Positions 19,268 to 28,146 of a stretch of DNA of 30,970 nucleotides are shown here, piece by piece (the stretch's first letter is position 1; each line of letters starts with the position of its first letter). The position numbers were made by a program, and so were the translations under genes. The stretch covers positions 1 through 30,970 of the forward strand of contig URJM01000019.1 of the NCBI GenBank assembly GCA_900548225.1. Direction: 5' to 3'. The DNA comes from an uncultured bacterium (GTDB taxonomy: Bacteria; Verrucomicrobiota; Lentisphaeria; Oligosphaerales; Oligosphaeraceae). The notes below the pieces were generated by a model. The model ran no database searches. It had not been told where the DNA came from and was given only the letters and a program-made list of their open reading frames with translations.

Positions 19268-21298
19268 CTAGTAGCCCGAGCCCCTCATGGACGAACCCAT
19301 GCCGCCGCTCGTGGTTTTAGCCTCGCTCCAGGGATACGCCTCCAGGACGACGTTGAACTTCACCTGGACCTCGAAATCGACTCCGTTCTCAAGATAGGGG
19401 TTCTTGGAACTGGTGACGATGTCGGTGAATCCCTCTTCGTTGCTGAAGAGCTTCGACTTCTTGAGGTTTCTCACAAAGAGAAGCTCGCCCGACTGGTCGA
19501 GGTGGGACTCGTCCTTCTGGACGGTGGTCTCGTTGCCCATCTCGTCGACGACCACCTCTTCGGTGGGCTCCTCCTCCTTTTCAGGGACTTCGAAGGGGTA
19601 CTTCGGCTCGGGGGCCAGCTGTGGGTCCCTGCCGAAGTTCGCGCCGTAGGGTGTGATTGTATGCGCCTGGATAATCAGGCCTCCGATGGTGGTCAGCGAG
19701 GGCAGTCCGCTTCCGGAACCGCCCATTCCCATCATGTCGCCGCCCATGCCGTCGCTTCCGCCGCTCATGGAGGAACCCATGCTGAACATGTCGTCCCCGC
19801 CGCCCATGGCGCCTTCCTCCTCCTCGACGACGCTGGTTCGCTCGATGGCGGTGGTTTCGCCGAAGATAGGCTCGATGGAGTCGATCCAGACATTGTCCGG
19901 CTTGGCGCGGAAGATCTCCTCCAGGACCAGCGGCCACTGGGTGCGCTGCATCAGGAAGGCGTTCAGCTCGCTGAGCTGCGACAAGGCTCCGTCCACCTCT
20001 CCCAGGGCCTTCTTGATTTCATTGTAGGCCGGCTCGTATGTCTTGCGCACCGAGGAGTAGCTCTCAAGCTGCTTCTTCGCCTCCTTGTGCCCCGAAATCA
20101 TCGTCTGCTGGATTATGAAGAACATCACCAGCACTGTGAACATCGAAGCGATGAAATACGGCTTCTTGTAGACCAGCGACTGCAGCTGGGCGATTTCCTT
20201 CGGGAGGAGGTTGATTTCGACGGGGCAGGTGCGCGAGTAGCGCATTGCGAGGCCGATGACCTCGGAGAAGGTGTGCGCGACCTCGGAGAGACGCTGCCTG
20301 TCCAGCCCGTGGGCCAGGAACATGCATCCAAGCGGGTTGAGATACTCGACGGGGAGGCCGAATTTCTCGGAGAAGAACTGGTCGCAGTAGGTCAGGATCG
20401 TGGTGCCGCCCGTCAGGTAGATCTTGACCGGGTCGCTGCCGTGCTGCTGTGCCTTGTAGATGGAAATCGAACGGGAGATTTCGCCGTAGAGCCGCCGCAT
20501 GACGTTGCGGACGATCTTCGCCACGTCGCCGCTGGCCTCGGTGCCGGTGTCTTCATCGGTCTTTGCGACGAATCCGTGGCGTCGCTTGAGCTCTTCGGCC
20601 TCGGGCTGCCCGATGGAGAACTTCCGTGCAATCTGCTGGGTGATGGTGTGTCCGGCGATGGGGATTGTTCGTGCGAAGAACTTGTCTCCCTCCAGGAAGA
20701 GGAGGTTTGTGGTCCGTCCGCCGATGGAGATCACCATGTCGCACCCATTCATTCCGAGTCCGTTTGCGCGTGCCGCGTTGTAGCATGCGATGGGCGCGAT
20801 GTCGACCAGCTGCGGGGAGAGTCCGACCTTCCGGACAGCCTGGACGATCTGTTCAACGATATCCTTTTTGACGACGACCGAGAGGACGTCGAGGGTGTCC
20901 ATTGCGCCCTCTTCGTTTTCGGTTCCGGCTATCAGCTGGAAGTCCATGATGATTTCGTCCTGGGCGAAGGGGATGTTTCTCTTCGCCTCGAACTCTGCCA
21001 GCTGGCGGATTTGCTTCTTGTCGTTCTTGTAGTTGTTGATTTGCCCGAAGCGGATGAGGGCGTTCTGCCCGGAGATTGAGAGCATCGTCCGCTGCGTATG
21101 GATGTCCGCCTCGAGGATCATCTGCCTGAGGACGCCCTCGATTACGCCAATACGGTTCTCTTCGGAGAGCTCCTCCTCGTATTCCCTGTGGGCAAACGCG
21201 GTCATCTGCACTTCGCCGGCCTGGTCGAACTCGAATTCGCCCAGCTTGATCGCCGCCGCGCCAATATCTACGGTTAGGAATCTTTCGTTTTTTGCCAT
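19268..21298 (-). CDS. Amuc_1101-family PilM-PilN fusion protein
   Basis: 676 residues. The first 355 or so form an actin-like PilM domain: DIGAAAIKLGEF near residue 11, the phosphate loop ISIGGRTTNLLF, and YLTGGTTIL. A LLPKE motif, usual at the start of PilN (where PilM binds in other systems), comes next, then a membrane segment (about 379-398) and a coiled coil with a PilN-like region. In most Proteobacteria PilM and PilN are separate proteins. A Gly/Met/Ser/Asp-rich insert (about 495-535) and a short Gly-Met-Ser tail are present. It is the first gene of the pilus operon. No Amuc_1102-like gene precedes it; guaB lies upstream instead. Confidence 0.8.
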   Translation of the reverse strand: MAKNERFLTVDIGAAAIKLGEFEFDQAGEVQMTAFAHREYEEELSEENRIGVIEGVLRQMILEADIHTQRTMLSISGQNALIRFGQINNYKNDKKQIRQLAEFEAKRNIPFAQDEIIMDFQLIAGTENEEGAMDTLDVLSVVVKKDIVEQIVQAVRKVGLSPQLVDIAPIACYNAARANGLGMNGCDMVISIGGRTTNLLFLEGDKFFARTIPIAGHTITQQIARKFSIGQPEAEELKRRHGFVAKTDEDTGTEASGDVAKIVRNVMRRLYGEISRSISIYKAQQHGSDPVKIYLTGGTTILTYCDQFFSEKFGLPVEYLNPLGCMFLAHGLDRQRLSEVAHTFSEVIGLAMRYSRTCPVEINLLPKEIAQLQSLVYKKPYFIASMFTVLVMFFIIQQTMISGHKEAKKQLESYSSVRKTYEPAYNEIKKALGEVDGALSQLSELNAFLMQRTQWPLVLEEIFRAKPDNVWIDSIEPIFGETTAIERTSVVEEEEGAMGGGDDMFSMGSSMSGGSDGMGGDMMGMGGSGSGLPSLTTIGGLIIQAHTITPYGANFGRDPQLAPEPKYPFEVPEKEEEPTEEVVVDEMGNETTVQKDESHLDQSGELLFVRNLKKSKLFSNEEGFTDIVTSSKNPYLENGVDFEVQVKFNVVLEAYPWSEAKTTSGGMGSSMRGSGY

Positions 21299-21537
21299 TG
21301 CTACAGGATGTCCCAGGGAAGCCCGGAACTGGTGCAGGAGGTGGAATGCGGAGACGCGACCACCCCTACTGCAAGTGGTTGGTTGACAGTATTGCCGACT
21401 AACATATCTTTTATACGGCGCAATTCAAGGCGAAAACGCAAAAAATATTTCCGCCACCATGACTTTTTCCCACGGAAGCAACCATCTTCCAAGGATTGTA
21501 CATGGCGGCGGAGCATGTCGCGTTTTGGGTTTTGGCG
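21299..21537 (-). promoter_or_regulatory. likely promoter region of the pilus operon
   Basis: 239 bases separate guaB from the first pilus gene, both on the minus strand. On that strand a TTGAAT followed by TATAAA- and TATGTT-like AT-rich sequence lies about 21400-21430. None has ideal spacing, so no specific promoter can be fixed. I see no clear guaB terminator here, only a weak 5-bp hairpin near 21474-21491. Confidence 0.3.
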
Positions 21538-23034
21538 TCAGGACGCCGAGTAGTTCGGGGCGTCCTTCTGCATGATGACGTTGTGGGGATGCGCCTCCTG
21601 GAGGCCGGAGGCGCTGACGCGCCAAAACCGCGCGTGCTTCTGGAGTTCGGGGATTGTGCGCGCCCCGAGGTAGCCCAGCGAGAATTTCAGGCCGCCGGCG
21701 TATTGGTTGACCACGTCGGCGACGGAGCCCCGGAAGGGAAGCATGCCCTCGACGCCCTGGGGGACGAGGCGGGTCTCGGAGGTTTCGGCGGAGACGCCGT
21801 AGCGTTCGCGGGAGCCCTTGCCGTGGCGCATTGCGTCAAGCGAACCCATGCCCCTGTAGATGACGTATGTGCGTCCCTGGTGGAGGATGCGTTCGCCGGG
21901 GCATTCCTCGGTGCCGGCCAGGGCGGAACCCATCATGACCGTGCGCGCGCCGACCGCCAGCGCCTTCGCGATGTCGCCCGAGTGGGCGATGCCCCCGTCG
22001 GCGATGATAGGGATTTCGTCTCCCACGGCCTTGTAGGCATTGTAGATTGCGGTGAGCTGCGGGATTCCGACGCCGGCGACGACCCGCGTGGTGCAGATTG
22101 AACCTGGGCCGATGCCCACCTTCACTGCGTCGGCGCCGCATTCAAGCATTGCCTTGGCGCCTTCCGAGGTGCAGACATTTCCCGCGACCACGTCGACCTG
22201 GGGATACTGGCGCTTGATTTCCCTGACGGTCTCCATGACATTCTTGGAGTGCCCGTGTGCGGAATCGACGATCAGCGCGTCGGTTCCGGCGCGCACCAGC
22301 GCCTCGATGCGTTCCTCGTCGTAGATTCCGACGGCGGCGGCGACGCGCAGGCGGTGGAGGGAGTCGCGGTTGTAGTTTGGCTCCATCTTGTCGATGAGCG
22401 TCCTGACATCCTGGAGGCTGTAGAGTCCGGCGAGACGCCCCTCCTCGTCAACCAGCGGCAGCTTTCCGACCTTGTTCGAGAGCATCGTCTTCAGCGCCGC
22501 GTTCATGTCCGTCCCCTTCGGGGCGGTTACGAGACTGGTGGTCATGACCTCTTCGACGGGGACGTCGTAGTCGGTGATGAACTTTAGGTCCCTGTGGGTG
22601 AAGAGCCCGCAGAGCTTCCCGTTTTCGTCCACGATTGGGAATCCGCTGAACTTATAGTCCTTGCTCGTGCGTTCCGCGATGATTTCGTATACCTTCTGGG
22701 TTTTGAGGAAGGTCACGGGTTTCTCGATCATGCCGTTGAGGTAGTGCTTGACGGCCGCCGCCTCCGCCGCCTGCTTTGCGGGGGGGAGGTTCTTGTGGAT
22801 GACTCCCAGTCCTCCCAGCTTTGCCATTGCGATGGCCATCTGGTGCTCGGTCACGGTATCCATGGCCGCCGAGATGAAGGGGAGGTTGACGGAGATGTTG
22901 CGGCTGAACTGGGAGGCGGTGGAAGCCTCGCCAGGCAGAAAGTCCGCATAATAAACCTCCAGCGAGACGTCATTGAAGGTCAGCGCCTCGTGGGGAAATG
23001 ACTCCATAAACTTGGCAATGCACTCGTTCACCAT
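21538..23034 (-). CDS. guaB: inosine-5'-monophosphate dehydrogenase GuaB
   Basis: Converts IMP to XMP with NAD+, the committed step to guanine nucleotides, in the cytoplasm. 498 residues, a normal length. The N-terminal PHEALTFNDVSLEVYYADFLP opens the barrel, and two CBS domains follow (about 95-215). The catalytic loop GIGPGSICTTRVV carries the active Cys near residue 314, and the flap region contains EGMLPFRGSV. The ATG at 23034 is where homology starts. The frame is open further upstream only because the repeat tract lacks stops, and that extension is repeat-derived. The LTFNDVSLE start (usually LTFDDVLL) is slightly diverged. Confidence 0.95.
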   Translation of the reverse strand: MVNECIAKFMESFPHEALTFNDVSLEVYYADFLPGEASTASQFSRNISVNLPFISAAMDTVTEHQMAIAMAKLGGLGVIHKNLPPAKQAAEAAAVKHYLNGMIEKPVTFLKTQKVYEIIAERTSKDYKFSGFPIVDENGKLCGLFTHRDLKFITDYDVPVEEVMTTSLVTAPKGTDMNAALKTMLSNKVGKLPLVDEEGRLAGLYSLQDVRTLIDKMEPNYNRDSLHRLRVAAAVGIYDEERIEALVRAGTDALIVDSAHGHSKNVMETVREIKRQYPQVDVVAGNVCTSEGAKAMLECGADAVKVGIGPGSICTTRVVAGVGIPQLTAIYNAYKAVGDEIPIIADGGIAHSGDIAKALAVGARTVMMGSALAGTEECPGERILHQGRTYVIYRGMGSLDAMRHGKGSRERYGVSAETSETRLVPQGVEGMLPFRGSVADVVNQYAGGLKFSLGYLGARTIPELQKHARFWRVSASGLQEAHPHNVIMQKDAPNYSAS

Positions 23035-23159
23035 AGCGAATTTATCCTTGTTGCAGGGTTGCTGTTTTGCTTGAAAACCCTCTTGGGTCCATTGCCGATT
23101 TAATATATTCAGGGAAGATAGTTCCGTCTCGCCAGAAGCCCGATTTTTTACGAAATCCC

Positions 23160-23341
23160 GCGGGTCTGGACCACGAATGGACACGAAAACTGGGAATACT
23201 TGAACCACGAATGGACCACGAATGGACACGAAGTCTGGGAATATTTGAACCACGAATGGACACGAATGGATACAAATGGACACAAATGGACACAAAGTCT
23301 GGGAATATTTGAACCACGAAACACACGAAACACACGAAAAT
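23160..23341. repeat. tandem-like repeat tract, 'gaaccacgaatggacacgaa' type
   Basis: Four groups of the words ccacgaatgg, acacgaa and variants (tacaaatgg, acacaaatgg) are separated by a second word, ctgggaatatttgaa (near 23190, 23235 and 23299). The last group degenerates to acacacgaa. Similar 'ttcgtgtccattcgtggttc' tracts are, to my knowledge, scattered between genes in many environmental and PVC genomes, with unknown function. The tract lies just upstream of guaB. It lacks stops, so it creates a false N-terminal extension of that gene. Confidence 0.75.
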
Positions 23342-23422
23342 ATGATTGGGTGGGAAAAACCATCCCTGTCTTGATACAGACGAGCCATCGGCAAAGCGGC
23401 TGAAGGCATGGCGGTGCCGTTC

Positions 23423-23462
23423 TAGTTCAAACTTACTCGACTTTTCCACCAACTTTGAACTA
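23423..23462. repeat. 9-bp perfect inverted repeat
   Basis: TAGTTCAAA (23423-23431) and TTTGAACTA (23454-23462) are perfect inverted copies around 22 bases. It lies about 95 bases beyond the WYL gene stop. No T-run follows, so a terminator role is doubtful. Confidence 0.4.
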
Positions 23463-23555
23463 TGCCATTGAAAAACTCCTGGCAGGCGCCATCTCCTTGT
23501 TCAAGCTTTGTGAGTGACGTCCACAGTCGGCGTCCGTACTGTTCAGGCTTGCAGG

Positions 23556-24596
23556 CTACGGGCACATTGCCCGCATCCTGTCCAGGGCGTCCCGGAAGGC
23601 GTCCACCATCTTTGGTGGCTCGATGGGTATGGCGTCCCCTGGGACCTGTGAGAGCGTCCAGCGGAGCATCTCCTCGCAGGAGACCTCGGGGACGGAAAGC
23701 ACGAAGGTGTCCATGTCCTTTGCCGTCACGGTTTGTGTGGAGCGGAGGGGATGCGCCTTTGCGAACTGGAGTCCCTGCCGGTTCATCCGGATGCGGACGC
23801 CGCAGTCGGCGGGGAACCGGTAGTAGTTGTCGGAGGTTATGGAATTGATCTCCTTCGTGTCCGGGACGAAGTGTTCCTCCTGGGCGTACGCACGGTCGAT
23901 GCGGCTGACGAGGAAGGTGAGCCACTTTCCGTTGTCGGGGCATCTGGCCCGGATGCTCCACTGCATATCGTAGAAGACGAGCGCGTGTGGCTCTATCACC
24001 CGCGCCGAGCGTTCGTCCCGCATGTTCCGGTAGTCCACCAGCAGCCTGCGGCAGGTCCGCCAGGCGTCGAATACCACGCCGAACACCTCGTCGGAGACAT
24101 CGTCCCCCGCGTTGGTCAGAATCTTCAGGGACGCGATGCGTCCGCTGGAGAGGAAGGAGCCTGTGCTGTTGCTTCGGATGACCTCGTCCACCGCGTCCTC
24201 CACACTTCGGCTGATGGACGGCGGCAGGATGTCCTTCGAGAACTTTCCTCCGATGACGACGGCAAGGAGCTCGCTGTCGTTCATCATCGTCGGCACCGTG
24301 AAGTTCCATGCCTTGTTGTACAATGTATAGCAGTGGCCGGAGCGGTCATAGTCCATTGGGCAGTTGTACTCCTTCTTCAGGATTTCGATGTCGCGGCGAA
24401 GGATCCGCGAGGCGCAGGTGATGTCGCTCGTGCCGCGGTTCGTCGCGTCGTCCAGGTCCCTGAGGAAGTCTGACATCGTGCAGTCCCCGGTCGTCCGGAG
24501 TATGCAATAGCGCACGAAGGACGACCTCGTGCTTCCCCGTGCTTCGGAGAAGGGGAACTGGCTATTGCGTTGTCGGCAGGTGGATGGCCGGTTCAT
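23556..24596 (-). CDS. WYL-domain transcriptional regulator (HTH + WYL)
   Basis: About 346 residues. The N-terminal winged helix-turn-helix reads RSSFVRYCILRT, then SDITCASRILRRDIEIL and YDRSGHCYTLYNKAW, the usual layout of WYL regulators. A WYL ligand-sensing domain follows (VIEPHALVFYDMQWSIRARC, then LVSRIDRAYAQEEHF), with the W-Y-L triad diverged to W-S-I. WYL regulators commonly control phage-defence or DNA-damage genes through nucleic-acid or nucleotide ligands. Divergent neighbours are an ATPase remnant and, 1.2 kb away, a type I restriction operon, so a local regulatory role is plausible but unproven. I chose ATG 24596; ATG 24665 in the same frame is also possible, and neither has a good Shine-Dalgarno. 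Confidence 0.75.
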   Translation of the reverse strand: MNRPSTCRQRNSQFPFSEARGSTRSSFVRYCILRTTGDCTMSDFLRDLDDATNRGTSDITCASRILRRDIEILKKEYNCPMDYDRSGHCYTLYNKAWNFTVPTMMNDSELLAVVIGGKFSKDILPPSISRSVEDAVDEVIRSNSTGSFLSSGRIASLKILTNAGDDVSDEVFGVVFDAWRTCRRLLVDYRNMRDERSARVIEPHALVFYDMQWSIRARCPDNGKWLTFLVSRIDRAYAQEEHFVPDTKEINSITSDNYYRFPADCGVRIRMNRQGLQFAKAHPLRSTQTVTAKDMDTFVLSVPEVSCEEMLRWTLSQVPGDAIPIEPPKMVDAFRDALDRMRAMCP

Positions 24597-24809
24597 GATT
24601 TCATGGGGCGGGTGTTGGGTCCCGTTGTTTCCATGCGACGTCAGTGACGAAGAGACCATGGGCATCGGGCAGGCTCTTCGAGAACAGCTTTTCCCAATAT
24701 GCGTCTAAACATCCTTCGCTGGAATCCAGCTGCTTTCCCATACAACGAGTGTTTTGCTTAAGAGAAAAGATACCCAAGATGCCGTTTCGTCACTGGTCAA
24801 AACCCTCTG

Positions 24810-25373
24810 ATGCTGGACAGCGTTGCGAGATTCGTGTTTGACAGCATCGGCTGTGAACTCTCGACGCGGCGGATTGCCGGCACGCTGACATCTGACGGGC
24901 GCAAGTCGGATTCGAGGACAATCGAAAGGTATCTGGACGCGCTGCTGGAGAGTTTCCTCATCTACAAGGCGGAAAGGTACGATGTGAAGGGGAAGCAATT
25001 GCTGAAGACGCTGGAGAAGTACTACGTGGTGGATCCTGGCCTCCGCCGACATCTCCTGTCAGGGCGTTCACAGGATGTCGGCCATGTCCTTGAGAACGTC
25101 GTCTTCCTGGAACTGCTTCGTCGCGGCGCCAAGGTTCGCGTAGGCAAGGTCGGTTCCCTTGAGGTCGATTTCGTGGTGGAGAATGCCAACGGAACGGAAT
25201 ACTACCAGGTTGCGGCGACTGTGCGTGACCCCGAGACGCTTCGGCGCGAACTTGCACCGCTTCAGAAAATCCACGACAACTACCCGAAGACCCTGCTGAC
25301 ACTGGACGAGGATCCGTCGGACGACTTCAATGGCATACGGAAACTCAATGTCCTGGACTGGCTACTGCGTTGA
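24810..25373 (+). pseudogene. N-terminally lost AAA ATPase, DUF4143 C-terminal remnant
   Basis: The open frame of 187 codons matches only the C-terminal half of AAA_14/DUF4143 ATPases: a winged-helix-like part (FVFDSIGCELSTRRIAGTL) and a nuclease-like PD-(D/E)xK part (VGKVGSLEVDFVVE, then EYYQVAATV). The usual protein is about 400 residues, with a Walker A that is absent here. A stop lies in frame just upstream (24759-24761). The sequence before the ATG continues DUF4143-like in another frame (TSVLLKRKDTQDAVSSLVK at about 24744-24800), so at least one frameshift has occurred. It is the relic of a transferred accessory gene. Confidence 0.7.
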
Positions 25374-25544
25374 AGCCAAGGGGGTGGTCTGGAAGAGGCC
25401 CGCGCCTATAAGAGGCGACCCTCGGTTTTTGTCAAAGTGGACTTCACGGCATAAGGCTTTCGTCCCGACTGCCGCACTGCGTGCGCCCGCCACGCCCAAT
25501 CGGGTCGCGCTGTTTAGTGTCTGCTGATTAAATCATAACTTATT

Positions 25545-25571
25545 TTGTTCTAGTTGAATAACATATATAAT
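25545..25571 (+). promoter_or_regulatory. candidate promoter for the hsd operon
   Basis: A perfect TATAAT at 25566-25571 lies in an AT-rich stretch, with TTGTTC 15 bases upstream at 25545-25550. The spacing is short by sigma-70 rules. It would give a leader of about 210 bases before hsdR, containing the palindrome at 25697-25717. Confidence 0.4.
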
Positions 25572-25696
25572 ATGCTCATGTCATGTGCTGGACATATTCA
25601 ATTTCCTGCCTGTTTTCCAGTTACACAGGAAAAGTCTGCACCCGGCTGAGGTAGGATACCCTAATCAGTGGACGCTATATTATGAAAATCAGGTGC

Positions 25697-25717
25697 TTTG
25701 GAACAAATGTTTCCAAA
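25697..25717. promoter_or_regulatory. palindromic candidate operator upstream of hsdR
   Basis: TTTGGAACA-aa-TGTTTCCAAA is an inverted repeat with a single-base bulge, 72 bases before the hsdR start. Size and shape fit a dimeric repressor site. The nearby WYL regulator is one candidate binder, but that is a guess. Confidence 0.35.
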
Positions 25718-25788
25718 CCTTGCAAACGGGAATCTCAAGAAGGGCGACCTTGAAATCATGACGGCCTAGCATAAGGCTGGAGACTGCG

Positions 25789-28143
25789 ATGGGCGATAAT
25801 TGGATGTCAAAGAAGGATATGACTGAGGAGGATATCAAACTTCGGTTCATAACGCCCTCCATCACCAAGGCGCAATGGAGTTTCAGTGACATCACCATGG
25901 AGACCCAGGTAATGTTCACCGACGGCAAAATCAGTCTCCAGGGAAACTGTCCCCACCGCGAGAAGCCCAAGAAGGCCGATTATCTGCTCTACATGAGTCC
26001 ATGGAATCCCATTGCCGTCGTGGAGGCCAAGGACAACACTCATCTTCCCTCATACGGTTTGCAGCAGGCGAAGGAATATGCCCGGATGCTGGATGTCCCG
26101 TTTGCCTACAGCTCCAACGGCGATTCCTTTGTGGAGTTCGATTTTCTGACAGGCAGAGAACGCAATCTTTCCCTTGAGGCCTTTCCGACCAAGGAAGAGC
26201 TGATCGAGCGCTTCAAGGCTGGCGCAAATGGTGGCTCGGGGTTGAGCGAAGCGGAAATCAGGGCCAGCGAGCAGCCATACTACACCAGCACAACCACGTA
26301 TCCTCCCCGCTATTATCAGCGGGTCGCCGTCAACAGGACAATCGCCGCCATCGCCAGAGGCGAGCAGCGTCTTCTCCTTGCCATGGCCACGGGGACAGGC
26401 AAGACCTATACGGCGTTCCAAATCGTCTATCGTCTGCTAAAAAGCGGAACAAAGAAGAAGGTACTCTATCTGGCTGACCGCAACTTCCTCGTGGACACAT
26501 CCATCCAGCAGGATTTCGCTCCGCTGGAGAAGTCCATCTACAAGGTCAACTACGCCACGGCTGATCCCGCCACCATAACCTCCCACGAGGTCTATTTTGC
26601 CCTCTATCAGCAACTGGCGGGTGAGAACGAGGACGAGCCGCACTACAAGGAGCTGTTCGCTCCCGACTTCTTCGACCTGGTGATTGTGGACGAGTGCCAT
26701 CGCGGCTCTGCCAAGGCCGACAGCACCTGGCGCACCATTCTTGAGTATTTCTCACCCGCGACGCAGATTGGAATGACAGCTACGCCCAAGGAGACGAAAT
26801 ACATATCGAACATCGACTATTTCGGCAAGCCCCTTTACACATACAGCCTTCGCGATGGCATCGACGACGGCTTCCTCGCCCCGTTCCGCGTCATAACCGT
26901 GAAGACCAACATCGGCGACGGATGGCGGCCATATCTTGGACAGAAGGACATATTCGGCAACGTCATCGAGGACAGAATCTACAACAACACCGACTATGAC
27001 TACAACATCATTCTCCAGGATCGCCATCGCGAGGTCGCCCGGGAAATCACCGAGTATCTGAAGCACACTGACCGAATGGCCAAGACCATCGTTTTCTGCG
27101 CCACGGAGGATCATGCCGAATACATGAGGCAGCAGTTGTGCCAGATGAACGCCGACATGTGCCGGAAATACCCCGACTACTGCGTTCGCATCACCGGCAG
27201 CGACACATACGGCAAGTCTAAATTGAGCTATTTCCTTTCGGTCGGCTCAAAGGTCCCCGTAATCGCCACGACCTCGCAGCTTCTGACCACAGGCGCGGAC
27301 TGCAAGATGACGAAGCTGATTGTCATCGACAAGGAAATCAGCTCGCTCATCGAGTTCAAGCAAATTATCGGACGCGGCACCCGAATTCGCGAGCAGGACG
27401 GCAAGACGCATTTCACGGTGATGGATTTCCGCAATGTCTCGCGCCTGTTCGCCGACCCGAACTGGGATGGCCCGATTGAGCAGGATCCGGGCTGGCCTCC
27501 GGAAGGCACGCCGCCAGAACCTGAACCGCCAGGACCTGGACCAGAACCGCCGCCGCCAGAACCACCCCAGCAGAAGCCCGTCGTCGATGTGGATGGATGC
27601 CCCGTGAAGGTCATCGGCAAGGTGGTCGCCATCTACGACACCAACGGCAAGCTGCTCCGCCAGGAGGACATCATCGACTACACCAAGACGAACATACGCG
27701 GCGAGTTCGCCCATCTGCATGTGTTCATCGAACGTTGGAACGCGGCGGGAAAGAAGGAGAGCATCGTGCTTCTTCTTCGGCAGCACGGCATTGATCTTCA
27801 GAAGCTGAAGGATGACATGAAGATGCCCGATGTGGATGACTTCGACTTCATCTGCCACGTGGCATACGACCAGAAGCCGCTGACCCGGCGCGAGCGCGCG
27901 GAGAATGTCCGCAAGACGGATTTCCTGAGCAAGTACGGGCCAGCCGCCCGCGAGGTGCTGGAGGCGTTGCTTGAAAGATACATGAACGCGGGCATCTACG
28001 ACGTCGAGAACCCCAATGTGCTGTCTCTCTCTCCGTTCCTGCAGATGGGACGCCCGGATATAATCGCAATGCGCTTCGGTGGCCTTGGCGGCTACCGAAG
28101 CGCGGTGGCTGAACTTGAGAATCTGCTCTACAAGGCGAGTTGA
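25789..28143 (+). CDS. hsdR: type I restriction endonuclease subunit R (HsdR)
   Basis: 784-residue ATP-dependent translocase and nuclease of a type I restriction system. An N-terminal PD-(D/E)xK nuclease (ADYLLYMSPWN, then VVEAKD near residue 79) is followed by the helicase motor: Walker A ATGTGKT near 200, DECH box near 301, GMTATPKE, and motif VI QIIGRGTRI near 525. A Pro/Glu-rich linker (about 569-597) leads to an EcoEI-type C-terminal domain that binds the methylase. The size fits the EcoEI/EcoAI (type IB) branch better than the larger EcoKI type. The ATG follows GGAG by about eight bases. hsdM starts three bases after the stop. No lesion is seen. Confidence 0.92.
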   Translation: MGDNWMSKKDMTEEDIKLRFITPSITKAQWSFSDITMETQVMFTDGKISLQGNCPHREKPKKADYLLYMSPWNPIAVVEAKDNTHLPSYGLQQAKEYARMLDVPFAYSSNGDSFVEFDFLTGRERNLSLEAFPTKEELIERFKAGANGGSGLSEAEIRASEQPYYTSTTTYPPRYYQRVAVNRTIAAIARGEQRLLLAMATGTGKTYTAFQIVYRLLKSGTKKKVLYLADRNFLVDTSIQQDFAPLEKSIYKVNYATADPATITSHEVYFALYQQLAGENEDEPHYKELFAPDFFDLVIVDECHRGSAKADSTWRTILEYFSPATQIGMTATPKETKYISNIDYFGKPLYTYSLRDGIDDGFLAPFRVITVKTNIGDGWRPYLGQKDIFGNVIEDRIYNNTDYDYNIILQDRHREVAREITEYLKHTDRMAKTIVFCATEDHAEYMRQQLCQMNADMCRKYPDYCVRITGSDTYGKSKLSYFLSVGSKVPVIATTSQLLTTGADCKMTKLIVIDKEISSLIEFKQIIGRGTRIREQDGKTHFTVMDFRNVSRLFADPNWDGPIEQDPGWPPEGTPPEPEPPGPGPEPPPPEPPQQKPVVDVDGCPVKVIGKVVAIYDTNGKLLRQEDIIDYTKTNIRGEFAHLHVFIERWNAAGKKESIVLLLRQHGIDLQKLKDDMKMPDVDDFDFICHVAYDQKPLTRRERAENVRKTDFLSKYGPAAREVLEALLERYMNAGIYDVENPNVLSLSPFLQMGRPDIIAMRFGGLGGYRSAVAELENLLYKAS

Positions 28144-28146
28144 CCC

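Larger units (their letters stand above)
23035..23555. other. repeat-bearing spacer between guaB and the WYL gene
   Basis: 520 bases with no convincing gene. It holds the 'ccacgaatggacacgaa' repeat tract (23160-23341) and a 9-bp inverted repeat (23423-23462), listed separately. An AT-rich tataaatatt-like stretch near 23100 could serve guaB as a -10 region, but I cannot define a promoter. Confidence 0.45.
25374..25788 (+). promoter_or_regulatory. hsd operon leader region
   Basis: 415 bases with no gene separate the DUF4143 remnant from hsdR. The middle (25530-25620) is much more AT-rich than the surroundings. It holds the candidate promoter and the palindrome listed separately, so regulation of the hsd operon probably acts here. 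Confidence 0.4.

Noticed and set aside
19010..21079. 689-codon open frame on the plus strand
   Set aside because: Antisense to the PilM-like and Amuc_1100-like genes, whose motifs are convincing. Long shadow frames are expected in GC-rich codon use.
23160..23341. CRISPR array
   Set aside because: Units are short, variable and contiguous, with no unique spacers of even length and no cas genes nearby.
23035..23409. N-terminal extension of guaB by about 125 residues through the repeat tract
   Set aside because: The extension is a translation of the ccacgaatgg repeats with Cys/Phe/Ser/Val-rich composition. Homology to IMP dehydrogenase starts at the ATG at 23034.
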